Assembly (NCBI GenBank): GCA_944472135.2
Contig: OX235270.1
Span: forward strand, 80,981,168-81,045,167
DNA: 64,000 nucleotides
Direction: 5' to 3'
Source of the DNA: Trichobilharzia regenti
Lineage: Eukaryota > Platyhelminthes > Trematoda > Strigeidida > Schistosomatidae
Under the pieces are notes generated by a model. The model ran no database searches, was not told where the DNA came from, and saw only the letters and a program-made list of their open reading frames with translations. Position numbers and translations under genes: made by a program. This document shows, piece after piece, positions 1-11,700 of this stretch. Numbering within the stretch: the first letter of the stretch is position 1; every line of letters starts with the position of its first letter.

Positions 1-315
1 GGGACGAAACCACAAAAGAGGAAGGTAATCGATAATCCAAATGGTAATGTAAAGTAGTGATGACTGGGATTTCAAGAAGTGGGTATATATGGACCACTTT
101 TAATCATTTGATACACTTGACTAAGAGTAATTCGATATTGATTCTCGATGACATGAAGATCCCACTGAATCAAATTAAACCCTCATAAGTTGCTCGAACC
201 CAGTACATGACTTCACTCAATAATGGTAATTTTGGCCTAACTAACCCTAAGTAATTTCTACACCAATGCTGCTTGAGCAGAAAATTTTCGTGGAATAAGA
301 TAATGACTGGACTCT

Positions 316-374
<59 letters not shown>
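316..374. repeat. (TA)n microsatellite
   Basis: About 59 bp of almost pure TA dinucleotide repeat, with one G interruption. It creates an artificial Ile-Tyr reading frame on the minus strand that should not be taken for a gene. Confidence 0.9.
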
Positions 375-375
<1 letters not shown>

Positions 376-721
376 ATGCTTTATTATTGAACTTTGCGGT
401 ACCTTGACTCCAGCTGCTAAACTTCGAATATCAATTAAAATTTGAAATGTACACAGAGTAATTTTTCTGAGTAATGCATAGGAAAACTCATACGAACTGT
501 GACAAACGTTTAGAAGTATGACCCTATGGAAATTAGGAGCAAACTGTAAAGTTGGCACTTGCAAAACCAATATGTATATATGAAAAGGAAATAAAAATAT
601 CCAACTTTTCCTTCGGTCAACTAATCAATTTCAGATCAGTGTCGACCGAAAATTTGGAATTATTCATTCCTATTCCACTGAGACTTATAGAAAAGACGGC
701 AGTCTGCTTCAATCACTTTCT

Positions 722-766
722 TTCTTATTCCTTTACGTTCCCGTTGGAACATAGGGCTTCAAGGTA
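722..766 (-). mobile_element. Short 3'-end relic of RTE-type element
   Basis: The stretch containing tggaacatagggcttcaa resembles the 3' terminus of the RTE-type element on the minus strand at 53.6 kb. Only about 45 bp match, so the call is weak. Confidence 0.3.
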
Positions 767-3700
767 GAGCTATAACGTTCCGAGAGAAGCGGTACTAATT
801 CTCACACACTTTTCTACTACCAGTTTTATAACTAGTCTAGCGAGGTACACGAGTCCGCCGACAGTAGATTGAACCCCGAAACAACTACCCAATGTCTAGT
901 AGTTAGAAGCTAAAATGTTCAAAATCTTCTGCAATTCTCATAGTTTTATTCGTGCAGCTATACCATGAAAACCACGCGCATATTGAATTAGGTTTTCACT
1001 ATCCGCTACGCGATTTTCAAAAGAACTGAAGAAAAAACATGAAATTGGTTCCCGCCTGAAATGCAGCAGCACTGCGACATATGTTGCACTCCAGATCATT
1101 ACTTTGTGTGTAAATTCTGCATGAAGAGCAAATATTTTGAAAATAAACACACAATAAATTTCTGTTATATGTGCTAACATTCTTTAAAATTAAGCTTTAC
1201 TATAATTATTTGATTGCATATACATATATTAATTTCAGAAATGTACTAGCTATTTTATATAATTCAGATTCCCTCATCCTCCACTTCCTGTTACAAGGTA
1301 GTTTTTATTCGAGGATTCTCCCGAATGCAGAACCACAAGATCAACAAGAAAGCCGAAAATACACACTTTAATTGTAGGAGCGAGCAACGCAGGATGCGAA
1401 ATGCCCGCGTTTGTAAGTGCGTCAGTGAAAAGAGGTTTTCGAATTCAATAAGCCGCAGCAAACATTGATATAAGCTTCAAACTAAAGATAGGGAGGTTAG
1501 CAATCGATCTCATTATTTTCATTACAGATCGTAAAGATATGGTCTCCCTTTAAAATGTTCTATGCATTATCGGTAGTCTTATATCCCATTCCACAGATCA
1601 TTTTCGATCCGGCCAATGCAAGTATCGCACATCAGTGATAAAGATGGACACTTTCGAACAGGCTGATCTCAACATCTGTTTGATTGGTGGCAAAAAAAAT
1701 TATTCAACCATGAATGTATCAGATATAATCTATCCGTAATGATTGCTGTCGGAAAATAAGATTATTAGTTAAAAGCAGCTTTTACTCCAGAAGTGATCCA
1801 ACATGCAAGGTCTGCTGTTTTTCACCTGTACGTTATCTCTCAAGACCCTAATACTGAGTCAACAGTTTATAGACGACCCATGGACACGCCATGAAATCTT
1901 CATAGGCAGAAAACCCAAATCATTATTGCAGCCAATTGCCTCCATCCTTCTGGTCATTGTCATGTCAGCTAATCGAAATTTTTTCAAACGAATGCGATGA
2001 CAAGGGACTATGTTCTGATTCATGTTAAGCTCTGTGAAGCTGACAGGCAGGGAAAAAACCTCAGGCAGCATGGAGGCACGTAAACACCAGTTAACATGGA
2101 ACTACCAGTCAGCGAGTTGGTGAAAGCCGAGTGAAAGACACCATGTTTAACAGAGACATACTGTATTGAATGTGATATCTGGTGAGACTTAGTTCAGGCC
2201 TAAATCAGGTTGAGGTAACGGAGAGGTTATTGCTAGATCAACCAAATAAGAAAGGTACTGGGTTTCTTTATTATGGATAAGTTTAGTCAGGGATAGATCA
2301 AGATTGACTGTTAAAATCGAGTTTACCTTTAAACTCTTTAGCTGTGTCTGGGGACACATCACTTCGAAGCCCAAATTTTAACTTTGTCAATATTATCTGA
2401 GTTCCGAAAATAATAGTCCTCATGCTAAGTTAGACTGAAAGGACCATTTAAACTTCAGCCTATTGTCACCAAGAGAGAGTAATATTTTTACGTCCCTACT
2501 GGCATCCAGCCACAATGAGAGTGAATGGCTTCTAATATACAGTTCTGGCAGATTTGGCAGCAGAGTTGTCTTAAGTTCAGTGCTTCCTCAAATAAGCGTA
2601 TGATTTACTTCCGTTTTTGAAACTCTGTGATCATATAGTTGGGCGTTTTAACTGATAATCGAGACAACTTCCACATTCCCCCTCAACGCTTCGCATACTC
2701 CTGTTAGCACCTAAAACGGTGCACGAAAAACGTTTTTCGTCATGCCAAAGGAATGCAACTTACGTAAGTTTACCTATCTGTTTCCGCCACAGCAGTCAAT
2801 TTATCAGGTGGGCAGAAAATGAAGACTAATAATGGGCTAGTGATAATTTCCTAAGCAGCAAATGAGAAAAAACTGCAAACAACCATGCCCTATGGACAAT
2901 CGGTGATGAATTGAAAGTCCTTTCCGAAAGTTATTAGAATGTATCAACATGTATTTTTATATCAAAAGTCACTTCACAACTGTTATCTCACGTCCGAGAC
3001 CTGCCTACAGTCATTTTAGCATTCTCCATATCTTCTTGTAAAATGATCATTATTTGTTTTGGTTTCCGGCTGACTCATATTTTCAATTCTTCTCATCACT
3101 GTTTTGGTGTGCAGTACGTTTAACTATGGTGTTGTCATTGCTATGAAACATTTGGTTTGGGTTGATTCAAAGTTACACCATAGAATGACAACATACCTAT
3201 CGACTCCCTGAGGGAAATATATTCTTTTTCGTGGAACCAATCTCATAATTCTTGGTGATGACTCAAGTTACAGGGAACGTATTTTGTGTCTTGCGAATAT
3301 CTGGTTAAGTGACGCTAGCTGTTTGAGGTACTTACGTGTTTCTCACATAGTTTAATATTGTTTATTAGCATCACATTTTATAATGGTGGTTTGTGTTTCA
3401 AAATAGTTGGAATATAACTTCCGACGGTGGGCAGCCCTTGGCCAGCGAAAGTATCAGCAGATTGCGCTGCCACTATTATCCGGCAAAATAGTGTGGTATT
3501 TTCGAAAATGGAGGAGTGTTCTTTGTCTCCACTACGCAAAAAGGACTATTCTGAAACTAAAGTACACTGCGTTTAGCAGCACTCGAATGCTTTGTGGAAC
3601 ATAAATTAATATACCGCGTTTTCTCTATGGCTGAAGATGAGTTCACTGGTGAGTCTGAATAAACAAATCAAGAATGACACAAAGGATGGAACCTTCGCAG

Positions 3701-3994
3701 TCATCCTACATATAGCCGTAAGATTCAAGCATGATGACTAGTGACCTGGTGATAAGAAAGGTTTAGGTGAACACATAGCAGATAAAAAAAGATGAAGATC
3801 TTTGAGTGCCACTAACTAACAATCACAAATTTCCGCCGATGAGCGAAATCAGAAGGAAGTCATGTGTTTCACTTGCTGCGGCAGAAGAATTTCCACTCTG
3901 AGTAGCATAGATGGATATGTGAGAACCAGGTTTGACTGGAAAAGTGGAAAAGGTCCTCAGTATTACTAATTTGTGTAAATTTCCTTATCTCGGC

Positions 3995-4345
3995 TGTCAA
4001 TTTAGTTGAAGATTGAACGATCAGTTCATGTTTGCTCAAACCCAACTCCATATATTTGCGGGAGTCATCAATACGGCAGTTACCGTCTCATCGTTCGCTG
4101 TTAGTTGGTAGAGAGAAAACTATCAGGAGTATTAGTGTGATTTATTGCTATGACATTTATTCTTAGACTTTGTGTGCAATCACCTAATGGTTGGCTCTAT
4201 ATTGGTGCAAGAATAAACGGTTCTTGAGTCACCAATTTGCGTTCTATTTTTTCGTGTTAGTTATTACGCATAGTTTCTGCAAGTCTTCCAGGGACATCGT
4301 GAGGTGTAGTAAGACCTGAACATTGACATCGGCTCATTTTCAACA
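3995..4345 (+). mobile_element. Solo, diverged BEL/Pao-type LTR
   Basis: This stretch aligns along its length with the 360-bp LTR of the BEL/Pao element at 58.5-62.3 kb. It starts with TGTCAAT, then shares the gttgaagattgaacgatca block, the GTGATTTATTG block, the AATAAA signal and the tail rich in gtttctg. It is clearly diverged, with many substitutions. No internal element sequence follows on either side, so it is a solo LTR or an LTR fragment. Confidence 0.6.
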
Positions 4346-5734
4346 CTCATCATGTCGATGTTTATCGATAATTCATAGTCTGGAGAGAGGCTCTGGCGAT
4401 TATCAGTGGGCTGCTGCAGGCCATTGTCAAAAGATGGCATAGATGTCTCTTTTGTAATGGCCAAATGCATGGCCTTGAGAGGTAAGCTAAAAGAAAATAT
4501 GTCAGGGAACCAAACAAAGGCTCATGGCCATAATATAAGGTTTAGAGGGAATCGAAGCCACATGTACCGGCATATTTAGTTTTATTGGACAGGGGATGAA
4601 GGACTCCGATGGTGATTCTCAACTGATCCATATGTACGGTCACAATGAGATGAATAAACTAACCTGCTCCCGAAACTTTCGAGAGAAAAGAAATAATTAA
4701 TTTTAATGGTGACGAAAACCATTAGGATTTCAAATGCAGTAATAATGAATAATATTTAATGAGATCTTCTGCGGGAGAAATATGAAACCGTAATATGAAC
4801 AAACTGTTAACAATACGGACACTATCATTGCAGAGTTACACGGGTGAAAATGACGATCTTTAATGTACTTGATAATTCTAGTCACAGGTTACTGATTTCG
4901 TAATCATACAGATAACATTAGTGAGTAGTAGTTATTCACGTATGAAAACAGGCTTCGATTATTACCAAAGATATAATTCCTGTGGCCTAATGTTTCACAA
5001 TATCTACATTCTGAATAATCGCTATAGTTTACTTGCTCGCTTGTGCAACATAGATGTGAAATTCATACCGAGCAAATGTTTTATTCGCTCTCTCTTCTGC
5101 TGAAGACACTGCTAAGAGATTTGCGGTAGGTTTTACAATGTTGGAACCAGCAATCATTTCGCGGGCCAGACACAAAGTGTTTCTACTTCAAGGTCAGTTA
5201 TTGGTGTGCAGGCGTTTAGGTTTTGATTTGATATTATTAAATTTACCGGTTAGCAATAGTTTTCTTTCGGTTAAGATATTAAAAATGCAGTGATTTGCTG
5301 GACTGCAATGTATGTGATACTAAAGGAATAAATATAACTATTTAGGCTGCCACAGTTTGGAGTTACGAGCGAAGTAACTCTAGCTAGTCATTCAAATATA
5401 GTTGTTTTTCTTGGCGTTCATCGTATGATGATAAATGTGACATTCATTATGTAGGGATGCTTCACTTTCTGTGTTTATATATCAGCATTCGTCGAGTAAT
5501 AGTGAGCAGATTTGTGATGTCCAGCTTATTAGCAAATTAGATTTGTTTCTCTTTCCCAGATTCACAAGCTGAAACCGATCTTTCACGGGAATAAGGGTGA
5601 TAAGGTGAGCTTATTTGCCGATAATATGAAGTTGCATTGTGGTTACTTTAGATAAGTTTTAATGTGTCAGAGCTTTTGACTTCGTTAGAAATTTCTTTAC
5701 CAAATTTTTTATTTTGGTCGCTTGAGGCTGAAGC
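4346..5734. other. No recognised gene; upstream region of COX5B
   Basis: Non-coding sequence with short ORFs only. It must contain the promoter and 5' UTR of COX5B, but I cannot identify a defined core-promoter motif. Confidence 0.45.
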
Positions 5735-8700
5735 ATGTTGGCCTTTTCAAGACCTAACCTGGTGAGACTTCTCGCTAAGAGGAAGGACATTTTCTGGTGT
5801 TATTCACGATCTTTTACTGAAAAGTCAGGTGTGGGTGATTCGTCTGAAAAGTGTGTTGGTAAGTTCAATCTATTTTTCACCTTCTATTTCAGTTTCTGAC
5901 TTTCCACTACTTACTGAAGCTGTCAACACTAGGAATTATGGACTAGTCGCAAAGATCTTGATGGAACAGGTAACTTATGATAACGTCTGCAATCTTTTAT
6001 TTGTTGAAAGGACCCGTTCGAAGTTAGACGCATAAAAATGTTAGCGAACACTTCAAAGGCTGCTCCAAACCTAATCGCTTCCCAGTCGTCGAGACGAATG
6101 GTGGGATGTATATGTAAGTAGAAAACTTTTTTAACATTTAAATCACCAGGATAAACTTTTTAGCCAGGGGGTTTTATCATCTTTAGTACCATAGTGTTTT
6201 GTCTTTATTGCACATGTTTGCTGACTGTGGAAATGATAGTATTAAATTAGATGTGTATAAAATGAGCAGAAATTTTCACTTATTTTAAATAATACTATTC
6301 ACTGTTAATAATCTTTCTGAGTAACTTATTAGAAAATTTCAGGAGTGTGACAGGATAATGTCGGGGATTGTGTTTTTAATATATACACCAGTTCAATATA
6401 TCTCTCTAAAAATATTCATAATGCATTTGCAACTAGCTCTTAGCATGCATCTCTTTTCAAAGTTATTTTAATAACTGATGTAATTAAAAAGTCCTGTAAG
6501 TTTATTATCAACTAATAATTTGTACCAAATGGTTAAACCTTATGTAAAATATTTTGCAATAAGTATATACGCTGTGACACCATTAAACTGTTACATGTGT
6601 TTTTGTACGAAGCAATATACTGCATTTAAGTTGATTGTCAATGTTTATAACTAGCTACTGAATAGGGTTTCAAACCAATTGGGTAAAATTCGACGTTCGC
6701 GGGAACGCTTCGAACTGAAGATAATTTCATGAGAGGTCATAGCAAGAAAAAAGGGTGGGTTCATGAAGCGAATGAGAGTATCTTGTTAGAATTTTGAAAT
6801 CTGTCAGATTGTTAACTTAGGTTTTCATAAAGTGGATGTGACTAGTCTTGAGTTTCCAGCCCTTTTGGTTTTCATGAATTGTTTCGTGTGCATAGGTAGA
6901 TAGACTTGGTAGGGCCCTTAGGTTTTCTACCAATTTGTATCGTTCTTCAGAGATCAAAGTCTTCTACAAATATCTAAACAAAAGAGTTATTCTTACTTGT
7001 CCATGTTTACAACAAAGGAAATGTGGTTTGTACCACTCCGATCATCTCTATTCTGTCCTGATAGTGTTGTTTTCTGTCATGTTGCCATATATATTGCTTA
7101 TAACCTATCTTTATTTGAGGGAGAACATTGTAATGCAAATTGATACTTCCCAATGTACCACCACTTTATGGAGTGATGCAATTACTGCATCCTGTAGGCT
7201 TTATGGACACTTGTTTATTTGGTCATTTGAAATGTCTGAGTTGAATCATAGCAAATAATAGGTTTCCTGGGCTCGCGTTCCCCTTTCTGACGCAAAACCT
7301 TGAGGTCTAGTTCTCGATTCAATGAGTATATTCCAAGATAAAGCATATAATAACAACCCTAAGTTATCTAGTCATAGTGCTTTTATAATAAGACTCAGAT
7401 AATGCAACTTATCAAAGGCTTTGTAAGGTCAGTGAATATCATGCTAGTTGATTTGCTTAAAGGGTTTTGATGGAATTATCTTACACAGCCTCTAAATTAT
7501 TCTAGCGTACCAAAGACAAAGCAAAAGCCAATATTTGATCGTCCAAACTACGTGATATATTTAGGGACCAAAACAAGCCGTCAGACGAACGCTTAGCTGG
7601 CTAGTGATCGTGCACGTGACACAACGGGGTACCAAATGGCGGGGATGCTTGACCGGAAGCCTTCAGCTAAACAAGTCGACTCAAACAGTGGTGGTCAGCA
7701 TCCAATGAGTGATTGCTGTGGTCAATAATTTTGGGGAATTATTTACCGCTACTGCTCACTCCCCCCCTAGTGGGGTCGTGAGGACCCTAAGGCAGAACCA
7801 GCCGGAAGTAAAAAAACTCGATAGTTCCCTTTTGGGTGAAAAAAATCTTCCCAGTGGCTTGGTCGTATGCCTACTGGTTTGTCTGCCTATGCTAATAGGG
7901 TGTTTGTGCATAGCTTCCTTGTTGTTGTTCGTTGGATTCCGTGCTTCGTTTGTTTCCTGTCCAGTGCCCGTCGCACCTGGAAAAGAAAACAAGAACGCTA
8001 AGAACCATGTCGAAGAAAATGTACGAAATGAGCTTTTTGGTTAAAGAAAAATTATTTGCATTTACTATACAGTAAAATAATGCTAAGTTCAGAACATCGA
8101 AAAAAAATACATCTAATTAATTTTTTTTTGCGTATGTTACATGAACTGTTGAGAAAAAAAAATTTTGTGTTCGGTGGTACTGTATATAAAAAAAATTGAT
8201 ACGTCAAAAAAAATAGTCAGTACCACAAACGAATGAGTTGCGTGAATCACACGACTTCGTTATGTCAAACAGGTGTGCAGATATTCTGGGAACCTTACGG
8301 TACGTCCAGAACGGGTTTTCTTAGGAGGCTCGACAGAGGATTCAGTAGCTGTCGCTGTGCTAGTGACTTCATCGAGGTCTAAACGATCTTCGGTTACTCC
8401 TGGATTATGGGGTATGTTGAGCTCTATGCTCATAGGATTACCCTCCATGTAAGCCGGTTTCAGACGGTCATTGCTGACGGTGTCCTCGCGGCCGTTTTTG
8501 TCCAAGACAAAGAATTTATCAGAACATTTGATTACTTTATAGGGTCCGTCGTATGGGGGTTGCAGGGTCTGCACACAGAGTCGCGACGAACAAGTACATG
8601 TGAAGGAGTTTTCAAACACGGATGAACGAAAACATCAATGGACTGTGGACGAAGGGGAGCAGGTTTAACTGAACGCATTGCGTGTGTAAGCCTGCTGGCG

Positions 8701-11700
8701 TATGAAGCGTGATCTACCACTGGTGGGAAGCTCGAGGGAGAAACAAATTCACCAGGCAGTCTTAGTGTCGTGCCATATACTAGCTCGGCGCTAGTACAAC
8801 CAGCATCGGTTTTCAAGGCGTTTCGTATCCCTAGGAGAACTAACGGAAGGGATTCAGTCCAATGGGTGGTGTTTGCGGCTGAAAGACCAGCTTTCAGCTG
8901 TCTGTGTAGACGTTCTACCATACCATTAGCTTGAGGATGGTAGGCTGTTGTTCGAAATCGCATGCAACCTATGATTTTAGTCAGGGCGAAGGATAAGCCA
9001 CTTCCGAATTGCCGCCCGCGATCAGTTGTTATGGAAGATGGGCATCCAAAATTAGCGATCCACCTTTCTACGAAGACGCGTGCGACTGTTTCAGCAGATA
9101 CGTCCTTGATGGGTACTGCTTCCGGCCATCGTGTGAATCGATCGATAGAAGTTAAAATATAGGTATATCCATGGGATTCAGGAAGGGGTCCAACCAAATC
9201 TATATGGACGTGTTCGAAACGAGCGTCAGGGAGAAGAAAGGTGCCAAGTGGGCTTTTGGTGTGTCTTATCACCTTGCACTTTTGACAAGCTAAGCACGTG
9301 TGCCCATTCCCTTATTTCTTTATTAATACCAGGCCAACTGTCTGTCTGTCTGTCTGTTTTCGACATAGAACTTTGCACAAATGTGCGGTAGTTCAAGTCG
9401 CCACACTCCGTGTAGCACGCGAAGCAAGAGAAGAAAGTATAAGAAAAGCATAACAGAAACAGTGAGCAGAGATGTGAGACAAAGGAGTAATAAAGAAAAA
9501 CAAAAGTTTCATTGGAGATCATAAGTCACAAGGAGTGGATGCATCTGCGCCACTGAGAACGATTTTGAGCCATGTCACCAATTGTTTCCAACCATTTGTT
9601 TTTACCGTCCCGAGGACCCCAGCCTGGAAGTCTACACCTTCCTACGTGGCTTAGACCAACTGTTGTGGATTTCATTGACTGGTGCCAAGTTTTTGTTTGA
9701 CCGTCGCTAGCTTTTTTCCAGCCTGACCCCATATCCGCTAACATTGCTCGTCGCGGGAGGCGATGACTTGGCATACGTAACACATGTCCTAACCATCTCA
9801 GTCTTCGTAGCTTCACGACTTCGTCGATTGATTTCCCCTGTTTACCTAGAACTCTACGCCTAACCTCAATGTTGCTCACCTTATTATGCCACTTTAAATA
9901 CCAGGCCAACAAAACCGACTAGTTACGAGCTTGACAGTAGTTCGAATACCTGGGTGAGATAAGCCATGCAACGTATTGAAGACGTTACGGCGATAACTTT
10001 TAGGCACGATGGGGCGAGGAGTACTCGTGGAAATGTCACATAGAATAGTATCTCTTCCCATACCTAAGGGTTTCTCAGCTAATTGTAGAGTTGTTTTCGA
10101 CAACTCATGTTGAAGCTCGGTATCTTCTTTTTGAAGACGAGCCAGTTTTACAAGGTCTATGCCGTCGATTTGGGTGAGGGAACAAACGCGCGACAAGGCA
10201 TCTGCCACAGTGTTGTTTACTCCGGATACATGGCGAATATCTGATGTAAACTGTGAGACGTAATCCAGTTGTCGTGATTCCCTGGGTGAATACTTATCTG
10301 AAGATGAGTTCAGAGGTTTGTGATCAGTAAAAATTATGAATTCACGACCCTCTACCGAATGTCTAAAATGTCGTATAGCACAGTACATAGCCAGAAGTTC
10401 TCTGCCGAATGTGCTGTACTTCGTTTCAGCTAATTGAAGGCGCCTGGAGAAAAAGGCGAGTGGTTGCCACTCATTGTCAACTAGCTGTTGTAGAACTGCG
10501 CCGATTGCAGTGTTTGATGCATCAACCGAGATACTTAACGGTGCCGTTGGATCCTGATACATCAGAAGTGTGGCATTCGCAATAGCTTTTTTAATCTGGG
10601 TAAAAGCATTTCGAGCAGACGCGTCAAGTTCTATGGACTTGTTATTCCCTCGAAGGAGGTCTGTCAATGGCTGAATCAAAGAGGCACAGTTGGGAATAAA
10701 GCGTCGATAATAACTTACTAAGCCGTTAAAAGTGCGGAGACTTTTCACCGTCTGTGGCTCTGGAAAGTTCAGTATAGCCTCGACCTTAGTAGCCAGTGGG
10801 CGAATGCCCTTGCAGTCAATAGTGTGACCCAGGAAGTCGAGTGAGTCAACACCGATTTGACACTTTTGAATATTAATGGTAACACCATGTTGGCGTAACC
10901 TTTCAAATGCCAAGTCCAAGTGCCTAAGGTGAGTTTCCTTGTCTGGACTGGCAATGAGGCAGTCGTCTAAGTATGCGTATACAAAGTCGAGACCGCGAAA
11001 TACTTCGTCAATGAAGCGTTGGAATGTTTGGGCTGCATTCCGGAGACCGAATGGCATACGTAGAAATTCAAAAAGTCCGAAAGGCGTAATGATAGCCGTT
11101 TTCGGGATATCTTCTGTTGCCATCGGGATTTGGTTATACGCTTTAACCAAGTCGATTTTGGAGAATATAGTCGCGCCGGATAAGGTTGCCGTCAAGTCGT
11201 GTATATGAGGCAACGGGTAGCAATCAGGGGTTGTTTTGGCATTCACTCGCCGGTAATCACCGGTGGGTCGCCAATCATTGCTATCCTTTTTCGGAACCAT
11301 ATGAAGTGGGGATGCCCATGGGCTATTCGAAGGTCGAATGATGCCAAGGGTAAGCATATGGTCAAATTCATTCCTGGCGATTCTCAGTTTGTCAGGAGCT
11401 AATCGTCGTGCTTTAGATGTCACAGGTTGTCCTGTGGTAATGATGTGGTGCATAACATTGCTGGTTATGCACGGTAGGTCGTTCGACGGGCAATTAAGTT
11501 CCGGATACTTGTCAACATAGGTTGAAAAGTTGGATCAAGATTGCCTTTATCTTAACGGGTGACAAACTAGGGCCTATGTAGCTGATGCCTTTGATAGACA
11601 GACTAGTAGTATTGTCAATCAGTCGTTTTCGGCGGACGTCTACGAGTAAATCATGATGATTAAGTAGGTCCGTGCCAATGATGGGCATTGTAACGTCAGC

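Larger units (their letters stand above)
1..3994. other. No recognised gene
   Basis: Mostly AT-rich sequence with only short reading frames on both strands. I see no convincing exon, RNA gene or intact mobile element apart from the TA microsatellite and the short RTE tail-like match listed separately. It could hold the distal 5' region of COX5B or unrecognised exons of another gene. Confidence 0.5.

Noticed and set aside
247..570. 107-codon ORF rich in Ile-Tyr repeats
   Set aside because: Translation of the TA microsatellite.
7709..8044. 111-codon plus-strand ORF with a hydrophobic middle, overlapping the gypsy LTR
   Set aside because: It lies antisense in the 3' region of the gypsy element and begins within the LTR. 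No family is recognised, and the opposite strand is also open there.
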